The notes: a model not told the origin generated them from the sequence alone. A stretch of 64,000 bases of DNA from Archangium lipolyticum (GCF_024623785.1 NZ_JANKBZ010000013.1:186001-250000); one strand, 5' to 3'. Positions 1-8,925 are shown, counted from the stretch's first letter. Program-made: numbers and translations.

Positions 1-392
1 CAGTACGCGCGCGCGGCTTCTGCCACGGCCTCCAGCACGTCTGCGGCTGCCGCGATGGCCTCTGGCGTCAGGGGCAGCCTCGCATGTACCTCGAGCTGGG
101 CCTGACCGCCCGGCGAGATGCCCGCCGGGCTTTCCCATCCCGTCACCGTCACGAGGGCGCTCTCATTGCCGTTGCTGAGGAGCGGAAATCCCCCGTTCGG
201 CCGCTCTTGAGCGACCGTCGCGTCGCGCTGCGGCAATGGGATGAACTGCCCCGTTTCAGAAATCCTCCAACCCAGGCGCAGGCCAGGGAACGCACGCTCC
301 ATTCCATGAACCACGGCCACAGGGCGGCCGTCGGCGCCCACGAGCGCGGGCGCGTAGACGATGAGGGTCATCTTTTTTCGCTTGTCCGTCAT
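1..392 (-). CDS. DUF5953-like protein, presumed immunity partner (3' part cut by window edge)
   Basis: The reading frame starts at an ATG (390-392), one base after the stop of the upstream toxin-like gene, and stays open to the window edge, giving about 130 residues. The N-terminus is charged (MTDKRKKMTLIVYAPALV), then has the motif VVHGMERAFPGLRLGW, which I recall from the myxobacterial DUF5953 family. No signal peptide is seen, so it is probably cytoplasmic. In myxobacteria such small genes commonly follow DUF6310-type nuclease-fold proteins, so an antitoxin or immunity role is inferred from position only. The tight spacing suggests translational coupling. The C-terminus lies outside the window. 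Confidence 0.6.
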   Translation of the reverse strand, partial: MTDKRKKMTLIVYAPALVGADGRPVAVVHGMERAFPGLRLGWRISETGQFIPLPQRDATVAQERPNGGFPLLSNGNESALVTVTGWESPAGISPGGQAQLEVHARLPLTPEAIAAAADVLEAVAEAARAY

Positions 393-393
393 C

Positions 394-1326
394 TCAGCAC
401 CAGTCCATGACCTCGATAAGGCCCCTGAGTCTTGGGTCCGCATCTTCCAGTGCTTCCTTGTGCGCTTCCCTGCGCACACCGACGCGGAAGGCAAATCCGC
501 AGGCTCTGGCGAGTTCGAGTTCGCGCAGCAACTTCGCCACCTGATCGGTGATCACAATTTCTTGAAGGGCCTCCGTGTACGTGTCGAAGTTGTCGGTCTT
601 GACTTCCCAGAGCGTGCGCGTGGCCAATTGTAGCGCGTCGAAGTTTTTCCCATTCACGAACACATCCCCGCCGGGGAAACTGTTGTTCGGAATTCTGTTG
701 GCGCACTTGTCGTGCAGTTTATTACCGCCGAGGTGGTACTTCACCGGGACGGGCTCGCACCTGCTGCGATCTCGCTCCGAGGTTTCGGTTGGCCCAATGG
801 GAGGGAAATCCGGCCCTCTTGGCTCCGGCGTGGGCCTTTGTTTCGGTGAGGGGTTCTGCGGAGTGGGCTTTGTTTCAGGCACGGGCCGCGTTTCAGGCGC
901 GGGCCTTGCGTCCTCGGGATCGGCCCATTTCAGCTCATACGCATCCAGGGCCTCTTTGATGGCGAATCCCACCACCACCACGCCCGCGACGATTACCGCT
1001 CCCACGATGAGCTCCGGGGCCGCCAGGACGCACAGCCCGATTCCCGCTGCACCGGCACCCACCGAGGCCACCGCGCATCGTCCTGTTGTGTCATGAAACT
1101 CGAGCCGGTCATGATCGAGGGCATGAAAGCACCTCTCCACCAGCACGGGCCAGGGCTCGGAAGCTTCGCGGACGGCGCACCGCCCTCCGTCCGTCCAGGG
1201 CAGCGTCGCCGCTAGCTGGAGGTTGGCGAGCCTCGGGTCCCGGGCCGTTGGCTCTCGTGGGCTCGGCGTTGACGTAGCGCGGGCTGCGACAAAGAGCAGA
1301 AGTGCGAAGCACGCTCGGAAACGCAT
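394..1326 (-). CDS. DUF6310-like protein with PD-(D/E)xK-type C-terminal domain (probable toxin)
   Basis: The protein has 310 residues. The start chosen is the ATG at 1326, preceded by a clear GGAGG; an in-frame start 15 bases upstream has no ribosome site. A hydrophobic signal or anchor lies at residues 4-17 and a second long hydrophobic stretch at about 88-124. A Pro/Glu-rich linker (about 138-172) leads to a C-terminal domain with NNSFPGGDV and FDAL...LWEVKTD; D230, E241 and K243 fit a PD-(D/E)xK nuclease core. The architecture (membrane part, proline linker, nuclease-like tail, small gene right behind) resembles polymorphic toxins. That it cuts nucleic acid, and that the next gene neutralises it, are inferences. 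Confidence 0.6.
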   Translation of the reverse strand: MRFRACFALLLFVAARATSTPSPREPTARDPRLANLQLAATLPWTDGGRCAVREASEPWPVLVERCFHALDHDRLEFHDTTGRCAVASVGAGAAGIGLCVLAAPELIVGAVIVAGVVVVGFAIKEALDAYELKWADPEDARPAPETRPVPETKPTPQNPSPKQRPTPEPRGPDFPPIGPTETSERDRSRCEPVPVKYHLGGNKLHDKCANRIPNNSFPGGDVFVNGKNFDALQLATRTLWEVKTDNFDTYTEALQEIVITDQVAKLLRELELARACGFAFRVGVRREAHKEALEDADPRLRGLIEVMDWC

Positions 1327-1421
1327 GGCTACGTCCTCCAATCAGGCGAGGGGAAGTGAGCAGACGCCCCAGCTCAACGGCGCCAGGACCCGGCATCTGA
1401 GGCACGGGTCCGGCTCGAGCC

Positions 1422-2342
1422 TCAATACCCCCAGGAGTGAACGCCCGCCGCATGGGCGCTCACGTGGTACAGGTCGCCGGGCAGGAAGGGCTCGTACTGA
1501 TGGCGCACGAAGAAGAGGGTGCGCCTGTCTGCGGAGAGGGAGGGGTGGTACTCATCCCTCTCCGTGTTCACGACAGGGCCCAGGTTGCGCGCGGGCTTCC
1601 ACTCATCGCGCTGGCGCCTGGCCACGTAGAGGTCTCCCGAGCCGAAGCCGTCCGGTCGGTTGATGGAGGCGAAGAGCAGCGTGTTCCCGTCGGCCGTCAC
1701 GGTGGGGTTGAACTCCCAGTAGGAGGTGTTGAGCGCGGCACCGAGGTTCTCCGCGGGGCCGTAGGAGCCATTGGCCCGCCGGCGCGAGCGCCAGAGGTCC
1801 CAGCCCCCGAAGCCGCCCGGCCGGTCCGAGCCGAAGTACAGCGTGCCCCACGCATCCACGCTGGGGTAGAGCTCGTCCGAGGTGCTGTTGACGGCGGCGC
1901 CGAGGTGACGCGGCTCGCTCCAGCCCGTGCCCTGGCGCTCCACCACCCACAGCTCGGCGTCCTCGCGGGCCACGCCATCCACCGGCCGGATGGACGAGAA
2001 GAAGAGAGAGCGGCCATCCGGCGACACGAACGGATCGATGTCGCTGAACTCGCCGGAGAAGGGCGCCACGCGCGGCTCGCTCCACTGGCCGTGGCGCCAC
2101 TCGGAGAAGACGATGGTGGACTGGCGAGAGCTGGGGAAGAAGCCGGTACTCACGCCCCAGAAGGCGGTGCGCCCGTCGGGGGTGAAGACGATGCGGTACT
2201 CCTCCTGGTCCGGCAACGAGACGAAGCCGGGGGCGAGCACCTCCGGTACGCACGGCGCGGCGGTCTCCTGGGCGAGGGCGGGCGTGGCCAGGGTGAGCAG
2301 CGAGAGCAGCATCGGGGAACGGACGAGGGAAGACACGGACAT
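1422..2342 (-). CDS. Secreted PD40/TolB-like beta-propeller protein
   Basis: 306 residues with an N-terminal signal peptide ending near ATPALAQE (about residue 25). The rest is repeats of the form FVSPDGRSLFFSS, PSVDAWGTLYFGSDRPGG, PTVTADGNTLLFAS and PSLSADRRTLFFVR, the WD40-like PD40 signature seen in the TolB propeller. An AGGAGGAG ribosome site sits just before the ATG. No catalytic residues or extra domain are visible, so it is probably a periplasmic or surface binding scaffold; ligand unknown. The 162 bases between it and the LytTR regulator downstream in the sequence show no gene. Confidence 0.75.
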   Translation of the reverse strand: MSVSSLVRSPMLLSLLTLATPALAQETAAPCVPEVLAPGFVSLPDQEEYRIVFTPDGRTAFWGVSTGFFPSSRQSTIVFSEWRHGQWSEPRVAPFSGEFSDIDPFVSPDGRSLFFSSIRPVDGVAREDAELWVVERQGTGWSEPRHLGAAVNSTSDELYPSVDAWGTLYFGSDRPGGFGGWDLWRSRRRANGSYGPAENLGAALNTSYWEFNPTVTADGNTLLFASINRPDGFGSGDLYVARRQRDEWKPARNLGPVVNTERDEYHPSLSADRRTLFFVRHQYEPFLPGDLYHVSAHAAGVHSWGY

Positions 2343-2504
2343 GACAGACTCCTCCTGAGATGGGGTTGGGCGGCGGAGCGGGGTTCTCTCCGCTCGCCAC
2401 GGACATGGAGGTAGCGTGTTGGCGAGGGGTTGTCCGGGAGGTGGGGACGAAGCGCGCGCGGCGCGGGACGAAGTGCGCGGGCGCGGGGACGGACGCGGCG
2501 GACG

Positions 2505-3302
2505 TCAGTCCCCCTCCAGCCCCAGGGCTTGCTCCACGCGGGCGCGGTGGCCGCGGCCGGTGCGCAGCGCGACGCCGCCCGGGAGGGACAGGAGGTATTC
2601 GCCCTGGGACAGCGGCTCGAGCTCGCGCACGTGGTCCAGGTTGACCAGCACCGAGCGATGGACGCGCAGGAAGCGGCGCGGGTCCAACCGCTCCTCCAGG
2701 TGTGTCAGCGTCTCGCGCATGATGAACTGCTCGCCGCCCGCGTGCACGCGCACGTAGTTGGCCTCGGCTTCCACGTGGGTGATGGCGGCGCAGTCCACGA
2801 AGCGGATGCGGCCGTCCGCCTTGACGGGCAACCGCCGTGGCGGTGCTTCCGCCTGGGCGAGCGCGCAGAGCATCTCTTCCACTCTGTGGGGGGGCGCTTC
2901 CGACCGGCGCACGAGCCGCACGTGCTGACGGGCCCGCAGCAGCGCGGCGCGGAAGCGCTCCCGGTCATAGGGCTTGAGCAGGTAGTCCAACGCCCGCGCC
3001 TCGAAGGCCTGGACCGCGTAGCGCTGCCAGGCGGTGACGAACACCACCACCGGCGTCTGGCCGGGCGGCAGCGCCCGCAGCACCTCGAAGCCGTCGCCCG
3101 ACGGCATTTCGATGTCGAGCAGCAGCACGTCCGGGGTGGTGGAGAGCACCGCGCGCACCGTCTCCGCGCCGCTGGCCGCTTCCGCCACCAACGCCACTCC
3201 GGGCTCACCCGCCAGCAACGTGCGCAGCCGCTCGCGGGCCAGGGGCTCGTCGTCGGCGACCACCACGCGCAAGGGGGCTTCTTCCGAGGTGCCCCCGCTC
3301 AC
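2505..3302 (-). CDS. LytTR-family response regulator (LytR/AlgR type)
   Basis: 265 residues. A receiver domain occupies about 10-125, with acidic residues at VVADDEP, the phospho-acceptor D63 in LLLDIEMPSGDG, and the conserved Lys in LLKPYD. A LytTR DNA-binding domain follows from about 155 to 258 (RIRFVDCAAITHVEAEANYV, then FLRVHRSVLVNLDHV). It starts at a GTG that overlaps the kinase stop in a GTGA junction, so the pair is translationally coupled. It should be phosphorylated by the upstream kinase and bind direct-repeat promoters; target genes cannot be read here. Confidence 0.9.
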   Translation of the reverse strand: MSGGTSEEAPLRVVVADDEPLARERLRTLLAGEPGVALVAEAASGAETVRAVLSTTPDVLLLDIEMPSGDGFEVLRALPPGQTPVVVFVTAWQRYAVQAFEARALDYLLKPYDRERFRAALLRARQHVRLVRRSEAPPHRVEEMLCALAQAEAPPRRLPVKADGRIRFVDCAAITHVEAEANYVRVHAGGEQFIMRETLTHLEERLDPRRFLRVHRSVLVNLDHVRELEPLSQGEYLLSLPGGVALRTGRGHRARVEQALGLEGD

Positions 3303-4426
3303 GCAGCCACCTCACCGCCCCGCGAGGGCAACGGCAGACGCAGCTCGGCCACGGTGCCACGAGGCTGCCCGGGCCTCAGTTCCAGGGTGGCGCGAGTGCC
3401 ATGGAGGGCGGCCAGGCGCGCGCGCAGGTTGGACAGGCCCACGCCCCGGCCATGCCGGGGCAGTCCCGAGGGAGGCAGGCCCACGCCATCGTCCCGCACC
3501 TGCACGTGCAGCGAGTCCCCGTCCCGCGCGGCGCTGATGAGCACCCGGCCGGGCTCGGCCCGGGGCGCGAGCCCGTGACGGATGGCGTTCTCCACGAGCA
3601 GTTGCAGCGCCAGGTGGGGGATGCGCGCGTCGAGCACGTCGGGGGCGAGCCGCCACTCCACCGCGAGCCGCTCGCCGAAGCGCGTGCGCTCGATGTCCAG
3701 GTAGGGCGCGAGCGCGTCCAGCTCCTCGCGCAACGTCACCTCCTGGCGTCCGGAGGACTCCAGGCCATGGCGCAGCAGGTCTCCCAGCCGCGCGAGCATG
3801 CGCTCCGCCGCGTCGGGGTCCTTGTGCACCAGGGCGGCCACGGCGTTGAGGGCATTGAAGAGGAAGTGGGGCCGGAGCTGCGAGGTGAGCACCTGGAGCC
3901 GGGCCTCGGCGAGCCGGGCCTGCAGCCGCGACGCGCGCTGCTGGCGCACGTGGGCGCGGCGGGCGAGCCCCAGCGCGTGGGCCCCGGCGGTCATCAGCAC
4001 GTAGGGCAACACATTGTTGACCACGCTCTGCGCCAGCACGGTACCGAAGCCTGGCGGGCGGGCGTACCAGCCGAAGACGTCCTGGGTGAGGACGACGAAC
4101 AGCGCACGCCCCAGCACCACGGTGGCGAGCATGGCGAGGTGCACGGCGCCCGCGCGCCTCCACCGGGGGCGGAGGAGTGGAAACCACTCGGACAAACGCA
4201 GACACAGCACCGTGATGGGAACCCACAGCAGCGAGCTGCCCAGGGCCATGCGCCACAGCGGTCCCTCGCTGGTGGGCGCCTCTCCCGCGTATTGCAGCAG
4301 TCGCACCTGGCTGACCGTGACCAGTGCGTCCGCCAGCCACCAGCCCAGGGCCCCGCTCCAGAGTGCCCAGGAGGGCAGGGGAGGGACCTCCTCGGGCTCG
4401 GTGATTGTTTCGTCCTGCTCGTCCAT
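3299..4426 (-). CDS. LytS/YehU-type membrane sensor histidine kinase
   Basis: 375 residues from the ATG at 4426. The frame is open much further upstream, but that part is of antisense type and overlaps other signals, so I use the Met before DEQDETITE; no strong ribosome site is seen, so the start is uncertain. Four hydrophobic segments (roughly 20-40, 58-78, 93-115, 130-155) form the membrane part. The histidine motif is RPHFLFNALN with H187, typical of the His_kinase (PF06580) group, followed by ATPase boxes LLVENAIRHG and GVGLSNLRARL. It works with the LytTR regulator through a GTGA overlap. The signal sensed is unknown. Confidence 0.88.
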   Translation of the reverse strand: MDEQDETITEPEEVPPLPSWALWSGALGWWLADALVTVSQVRLLQYAGEAPTSEGPLWRMALGSSLLWVPITVLCLRLSEWFPLLRPRWRRAGAVHLAMLATVVLGRALFVVLTQDVFGWYARPPGFGTVLAQSVVNNVLPYVLMTAGAHALGLARRAHVRQQRASRLQARLAEARLQVLTSQLRPHFLFNALNAVAALVHKDPDAAERMLARLGDLLRHGLESSGRQEVTLREELDALAPYLDIERTRFGERLAVEWRLAPDVLDARIPHLALQLLVENAIRHGLAPRAEPGRVLISAARDGDSLHVQVRDDGVGLPPSGLPRHGRGVGLSNLRARLAALHGTRATLELRPGQPRGTVAELRLPLPSRGGEVAA

Positions 4427-4506
4427 GGGCCGGCAGGCTAGCGAAACGCTCGGGACGGTCGCCACGCCCCCTGGGACGAACGGAGCGCTGGCGGGGACCA
4501 ACCGCT

Positions 4507-4674
4507 CTACGAACGCTCGCTCTCTCGGACGAGAGGGGGGACCTGAGGCGTCGGGAGCAGCGGCCGACGCTGGGGCTTCGTGCCGCGCTTCCAGCAATCG
4601 ACGTAGTTGTTCTTCACGTTGACATCGTCCACCTCGGTGGCGGTGTGCTGCGAGTTCTCGGCTGGGGTCATCAT
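4507..4674 (-). CDS. 55-residue peptide of unknown function, divergent from the cupin-8 gene
   Basis: This short gene starts with tandem ATGs and has a good ribosome site (AAAGGAG, about 8 bases upstream). The product begins MMTPAENSQHTATEVDDV and has an acidic first third, a distinctive central block NNYVDCWKRG with a single Cys and Trp, and a Pro/Arg-rich tail (TKPQRRPLLPTP). There is no signal peptide or membrane segment. It lies 65 bp from, and divergent to, a JmjC/cupin-8 oxygenase-like gene and 80 bp upstream of the LytS-type kinase on its own strand, so it could belong to either unit. A precursor peptide or hydroxylation substrate is possible, but this is only a proposal. It is too short to be certain it is translated. 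Confidence 0.5.
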   Translation of the reverse strand: MMTPAENSQHTATEVDDVNVKNNYVDCWKRGTKPQRRPLLPTPQVPPLVRESERS

Positions 4675-4739
4675 CGCCTTCACTCCTTTGAGGCCTGTTA
4701 GAGTACTCCAACCTTCCAGACCCGCCCGCGGGAATCAAC

Positions 4740-5750
4740 ATGCATACAGGAACCCACCGTCTGGCAACAGAATGGCAACAGTGGCTGGCGGAGAACCTCG
4801 CCCAGGGAGCCACTCCCGAGGAGATCGCCACCGCGCTCCGCGCAGCCGGGGTGAGCGAGGAGGTGGCACGCGAGGAGATCGCCGCCGCCGAGAAACACCC
4901 CTTCGTGCTGGCGGGGCGCAACATCGCCCGCCGCTACGCGCGCATGGAGGCGCTGATGGACCTCTACAGCGAGCTCCATCGCCAGTCAGGGCATCATCAC
5001 GGCGTGGAGAAGCGGGCCGGGCTGTCCGCCGAGGAGTTCTTCACCCACTACTACTTCGGCCACCGCCCCGTCGTGTTGCAGGGGCTCATGGAGGACTGGC
5101 CCGCCCTGCGCCGCTGGTCTCTCGACTACTTCCGTGAGCACTGCGGCGAAGTCGAAGTGGAGATCATGTCCGGCCGCAACGCCAACCCGAACCACGCCTT
5201 CGAGCACGATCGGCACCGTGCCACCGTCCGGCTGGCGGAGTTCCTCCGGATGATTCAGGAGGCGGGCGAGACGAACGACTTCTACATGGTGCCGCGCAAC
5301 GAGAACTGGTCGCGCGAAGGCCTGCGCCGCCTGCGTGAGGACGTCCGTGCCCCCAGCGGCATCATCGACCCGGCGCTCGATCCGATGATGATGACGCTGC
5401 TGCTCGGTCCCGCCGGCACCCTCACTCCGCTCCACCATGACAACATGAACATCCTGTTGTCCCAGGTCCTCGGCCGCAAACACTTCAAGCTCGTTCCTTC
5501 CTTCCAGCCCCACCGGGTATACCCGCGCCACGGCACCTTCAGTCACGTGGACGTCTCCAACCCGGACACCACGCGCCATCCCGCCTTCCAGGAAGCGGAC
5601 ATGGTGGAGGTGGTGCTCGAGCCGGGAGAGATGATCTTCATCCCGGTGGGCTGGTGGCACTGGGTGCGCGCGCTCGACGTCAGTGCGTCGGTCAGCTTCC
5701 ACCACTTCCAGATCCCAGAGGGGAACACCCACCTGATGTTCCCCGCCTGA
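4740..5750 (+). CDS. JmjC/cupin-8-like protein, probable Fe(II)/2-oxoglutarate oxygenase
   Basis: 336 residues. An N-terminal helical region (1-80, with WLAENLAQGATPEEI) precedes a cupin-8/JmjC core. The metal site is visible: HxD at H232-D234 (TPLHHDN) and the distal His H307 (VGWWHWV), with a Lys in GRKHFKLVPS where 2-oxoglutarate-binding Lys residues occur. FFTHYYFGHRPVVLQGLM is the usual domain entry. Such proteins often hydroxylate Asp, Asn, Arg or other side chains in proteins or peptides; the substrate here is unknown. The divergent 55-aa gene is the nearest candidate partner. The ribosome site (GGGAATC) is weak. Confidence 0.8.
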   Translation: MHTGTHRLATEWQQWLAENLAQGATPEEIATALRAAGVSEEVAREEIAAAEKHPFVLAGRNIARRYARMEALMDLYSELHRQSGHHHGVEKRAGLSAEEFFTHYYFGHRPVVLQGLMEDWPALRRWSLDYFREHCGEVEVEIMSGRNANPNHAFEHDRHRATVRLAEFLRMIQEAGETNDFYMVPRNENWSREGLRRLREDVRAPSGIIDPALDPMMMTLLLGPAGTLTPLHHDNMNILLSQVLGRKHFKLVPSFQPHRVYPRHGTFSHVDVSNPDTTRHPAFQEADMVEVVLEPGEMIFIPVGWWHWVRALDVSASVSFHHFQIPEGNTHLMFPA

Positions 5751-5760
5751 GCTCGCGGGG

Positions 5761-5792
5761 CCGGCCCTCTCTGGAAGTGTCCACCGGGCCGG
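5761..5792. terminator. Hairpin between convergent genes
   Basis: CCGGCCC and GGGCCGG form a perfect 7-bp stem with an 18-base loop between the cupin-8 gene and the convergent GbsR/MarR gene. There is no clear T-run, so a bidirectional terminator is plausible but unproven. Confidence 0.35.
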
Positions 5793-5802
5793 AGTCGCAC
5801 GT

Positions 5803-6297
5803 TCAGCCCTGGCTCTTCGCGGAGCGCTGCTCCCGCCATTTCATCAGCAAGCGCGGCATCTCGCTCCGCATGAACTCGAAGAACTGCCGCGTCTCATCCA
5901 ACCGGAGACCGGTCAGGCTCTCCGCGCCCACCGCGTCGATCCCCTCCCGCAGCACCTGCTCGAACCGCAGGAGTATCTGGTCGCGCCGGGCGAGCGCCTC
6001 GTACCAGGCGTTGGAGACGACCCGGTAGTGGTCGCTGCGTTGTCCCGGCTCTCGCCCGCGCTCCACCAGGCCCACCTGCTCCAGATAGCGCACGGCCCCG
6101 GAGATGGCCGCCGCACTCACCCGGAGTTGCTGGGCCAGCTCGGCCGCCGTTCGAGTCTCCTTTTCCGCGGTCAGCAGACCCGCGAACACCCGGGCGGGCA
6201 TGCGTGGGAACCCATTGTCCGACAGGGCCAGGGCGAAACGCTCGACGAACCGGCTCACGGCCACCTCGTCACGCTTCGCCCCCGCTCTCTTCCCCAT
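5803..6297 (-). CDS. GbsR/MarR-type transcriptional regulator
   Basis: 164 residues from the ATG at 6297, which has GGAGG seven bases upstream; an in-frame start 48 bases earlier is less likely. A winged-helix domain spans about 20-95 (MPARVFAGLLTAEK, TAAELAQQLRVSAAAISGAVRYL, then VGLVERGREPGQRSDHYRV), with a long C-terminal helical part for dimerisation. It is divergently transcribed from a two-gene ABC exporter, with a perfect palindrome in the shared promoter region, the standard arrangement for a regulator that represses itself and the exporter. It probably responds to the exported compound; that ligand is unknown. Confidence 0.85.
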   Translation of the reverse strand: MGKRAGAKRDEVAVSRFVERFALALSDNGFPRMPARVFAGLLTAEKETRTAAELAQQLRVSAAAISGAVRYLEQVGLVERGREPGQRSDHYRVVSNAWYEALARRDQILLRFEQVLREGIDAVGAESLTGLRLDETRQFFEFMRSEMPRLLMKWREQRSAKSQG

Positions 6298-6353
6298 GGC
6301 CACATCCTCCCTCCTTGTTCTCCAACATCCGCGAAACTCCCACAATCATTAAT

Positions 6354-6375
6354 GTTTTCACAAATTTGTGAAAAC
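6354..6375. promoter_or_regulatory. Perfect 22-bp palindromic operator
   Basis: The half-site GTTTTCACAAA is followed directly by its exact reverse complement. It lies in the 94-bp divergent region between the GbsR/MarR gene and the ABC exporter, covers the predicted exporter -35 box, and presents TTCACA to both strands, so a bound dimer could block both promoters. Confidence 0.75.
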
Positions 6376-6385
6376 TCGATATCTT
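6357..6385 (+). promoter_or_regulatory. Predicted promoter of the ABC exporter (leaderless)
   Basis: TTCACA (6357-6362) and TATCTT (6380-6385) are separated by 17 bp. The expected transcription start falls at about the ATG (6392), and no ribosome site precedes that ATG, so the message may be leaderless. The -35 box is inside the palindrome. Confidence 0.5.
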
Positions 6386-6391
6386 CACCCC

Positions 6392-7324
6392 ATGTCAATC
6401 GCGATCCAGATCAAGGGCCTGATCAAGTCGTTCGGCCAGACACGGGCGCTCGATGGGCTCGAGCTGTCCGTGCGAACCGGCGAGGTACACGGCTTCCTCG
6501 GCCCGAATGGAGCGGGCAAGTCCACCACGCTCCGGGTGCTGCTGGGGCTGATGCGGGCGGACGCGGGCGAGGTCCGGCTTCTGGACGGGGATCCCTGGAA
6601 GGACGCCACCCGGCTGCACCGACGGCTCGCCTATGTGCCGGGAGACGTGTCTCTGTGGCCAAACCTCACGGGCGGTGAGGTGATCCACCTGCTCGGCCAG
6701 CTGCGTGGAGGACTCGACACCCGTCGTTGCGCGCAGCTCCAGGAGCGCTTCGCGCTGGATCCCCGGAAGCCGGGGCGCACCTACTCCAAGGGGAACCGGC
6801 AGAAGGTCGCCCTCATCGCGGCGCTAGCCTCCAACGTGGAGTTGCTCATCCTGGACGAACCCACCTCGGGGCTCGATCCCTTGATGGAGAGCGTGTTCCA
6901 GGAGTGCATCCTCGAGGAGCGGCGCCAGGGGCGGACCGTGCTGCTCTCCAGCCACATCCTCGGCGAGGTGGAGGCGCTCTGTGATCGCTTGAGCATCATC
7001 CGCAACGGGCGCACGGTCGAGAGCGGCACCCTCGCGCAACTGCGCCACCTGTCCCGGACCACGCTGTCGGCGGAGCTGCGGAACGCTCCGTCCGGGATGG
7101 AGGGATGGCCGGGCGTGCATGCGGTGCAGGTCGATGGCACCCGGCTGCGCTGTGAGGTCGACGCCACCGAGCTCAATGCTGTGCTCCGGCACCTCACCAC
7201 CCTGGGCCTGCGCAGCCTCGTCAGCCAGCCCCCCACCCTCGAGGAGCTGTTCATGCGGCACTACCAGACGCAAGGACCCGCGGAAGCTGTCCCCACGCGC
7301 ACCTCCGAGGCGGTGTCCCCGTGA
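6392..7324 (+). CDS. ABC transporter ATP-binding protein (drug/polyketide export type)
   Basis: 310 residues from the ATG at 6392. An upstream in-frame GTG lies inside the operator and is rejected. Walker A is GPNGAGKST (about residues 37-45). The Q-loop and signature region reads [15 protein letters not shown], where the signature is SKGNRQ rather than LSGGQ, as in many two-component antibiotic exporters. Walker B is [13 protein letters not shown], followed by the H-loop SSHIL. A C-terminal extension (about 210-310) is typical of the DrrA-like group. It works with the permease just downstream through a GTGA overlap and is probably controlled by the divergent GbsR/MarR regulator. Confidence 0.9.
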   Translation: MSIAIQIKGLIKSFGQTRALDGLELSVRTGEVHGFLGPNGAGKSTTLRVLLGLMRADAGEVRLLDGDPWKDATRLHRRLAYVPGDVSLWPNLTGGEVIHLLGQLRGGLDTRRCAQLQERFALDPRKPGRTYSKGNRQKVALIAALASNVELLILDEPTSGLDPLMESVFQECILEERRQGRTVLLSSHILGEVEALCDRLSIIRNGRTVESGTLAQLRHLSRTTLSAELRNAPSGMEGWPGVHAVQVDGTRLRCEVDATELNAVLRHLTTLGLRSLVSQPPTLEELFMRHYQTQGPAEAVPTRTSEAVSP

Positions 7325-8925
7325 GCGCCTGGGAGGGAACGGGCCTGTTGCTGCGGCATCTCCTGCGGCGCGAGCGGTTCTCCATGCCCGCGTGGCTCCT
7401 CCTGCTCGTGGTCATGGTGGTGGGAACGGTGCTCCACTACGCGCGCGTCTTCCCCACCGAGCCATTGCGCCAGGACTTCGCGGAGTTCGTCCGCCACAAC
7501 ACCCTGACGCTCGCGTTCGGTGGGCAGCTCTCCAACGCCCGCCTCGAGTCACTCGCGGCCTGGAAGATTGGAGACATCCTCTACAGCCTGTTGGGGCTGA
7601 TGACCGCGTTGCTTGTCATCCGGCATACCCGGGCCGAGGAGGAGAGCGGGCGGCTCGAGTTGTTGGCCGCGGGAGGGATTGGGCGCTTCGCCCCGCTGAC
7701 CGCGACGCTCCTCCTGGCGTGCGGAGCCAGCGTGCTGACCGGACTGCTCTGTGCGCTCGGGTGGATCGCCCTGGGGTGCGAGCCCGTTGGGTCGCTCGCG
7801 TTCGGGTGCGCGCTGGCGGCCCCGGGGTGCGTCTTCGCGGCGGTAGCGGCATTGGCGGCACAACTGGGCGCGAGTACGCGCATGGCGGCGGGGATGGCCT
7901 TCGCCTCGCTCGGAGCTGGGTACGTGCTGCGCTTCGTGGCGGATGGAAGCGGACAGCTCTGGTTGAGATGGTTGTCGCCTCAGGGATGGAGCCATCTGGC
8001 CGAGCCGTTCGCGGACCGTCGCTGGTGGGTCCTCGGTCTGCCCGTGCTCGTGACCCTCGTCCTCGCGGGGGTCGCGCATGTGCTGGTGGCGAGCCGGGAC
8101 CTGGGCTCGGGCGTGCTGCCTTCACGACCCGCCCCCGAGGACACTCCCGGACTCAGGAGCCCGCTGGCGCTCGCCTGGCGTCTGCAACGAGGGCTGTTGC
8201 TGGGGTGGATGAGCGCCTTCGCCCTGCTCGGCGCCTTCGTGGGCGGCCTGCTCCAGGGATTGAATGAGGTCGGCAGCCAGAACCCCTGGTGGCGGGAAAT
8301 CGTCAACCGCTATGGCGGTGGCCCGAACGTCCGCTTCAGCGATCTCCTCGCATGGGTCCTCCTGCTCAGCCTGGGATACCTCGCCACGCTCCATCCCATC
8401 CTGGTGACGCTGCGTCTGCGCTCCGAGGAGGAGCAGGGCCGCGCCGAGCTGGTGCTATCGACCGCCGTCGGGCGGGTGCGCTGGGCCGCCAGCCACCTGG
8501 TCTTCGTGGTCCTGGGACCCGTGGCGGTGATGGCCGCGAGCGGCATCGCCCTCGGGCTCGTTCATGGGAGCAACACGGGTGAACTGGCGCTCCAGCTCTC
8601 CCGAAGCCTCGCGGGTGCGCTGATCCAGGTGCCCGCGGTCTGGGTGGTCGCTGGGGTCGCGGTGTTCGCGTACGGTGTTGTTCCGCGCTTCGCCTCCGCC
8701 ATCAGTTGGGCGGCGTTCCTGTTCATCAACGTCTTCGGGGAGGTCCTCGGTCCCATTCTCGGCCTGGAGTACGCCGTGGCGAATCAGGCCATCCCCTTCC
8801 ACCACCTTCCGCGGATCCTCTCGGGCGGAGCATTCACTGTCACCCCTCTGCTGGTGTTGACAGGTCTGGCCGCGGCCCTGGGTACCACGGGAGTCCTGGT
8901 GCTCCGGCGCCGTGATCTCGCCTGA
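7321..8925 (+). CDS. ABC-2-type exporter permease (two fused membrane halves)
   Basis: 534 residues, starting at a GTG that overlaps the ATPase stop (GTGA), so translation is coupled. About twelve hydrophobic segments fall into two similar halves, each beginning with a soluble stretch and containing the RxEEExGRxELL-like motif ([13 protein letters not shown] in half one, [14 protein letters not shown] in half two). This duplicated form belongs to permeases annotated as exporters of polyketide antibiotics. With the upstream ATPase it should form a complete exporter, probably for self-resistance or detoxification. Its substrate cannot be read from sequence. Confidence 0.88.
   Translation: MSAWEGTGLLLRHLLRRERFSMPAWLLLLVVMVVGTVLHYARVFPTEPLRQDFAEFVRHNTLTLAFGGQLSNARLESLAAWKIGDILYSLLGLMTALLVIRHTRAEEESGRLELLAAGGIGRFAPLTATLLLACGASVLTGLLCALGWIALGCEPVGSLAFGCALAAPGCVFAAVAALAAQLGASTRMAAGMAFASLGAGYVLRFVADGSGQLWLRWLSPQGWSHLAEPFADRRWWVLGLPVLVTLVLAGVAHVLVASRDLGSGVLPSRPAPEDTPGLRSPLALAWRLQRGLLLGWMSAFALLGAFVGGLLQGLNEVGSQNPWWREIVNRYGGGPNVRFSDLLAWVLLLSLGYLATLHPILVTLRLRSEEEQGRAELVLSTAVGRVRWAASHLVFVVLGPVAVMAASGIALGLVHGSNTGELALQLSRSLAGALIQVPAVWVVAGVAVFAYGVVPRFASAISWAAFLFINVFGEVLGPILGLEYAVANQAIPFHHLPRILSGGAFTVTPLLVLTGLAAALGTTGVLVLRRRDLA

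Noticed and set aside
4427-4924. Long N-terminal extension of the LytS-type kinase
   Set aside because: It would run antisense through the 55-aa gene region and the start of the cupin-8 gene and has no membrane or domain pattern.
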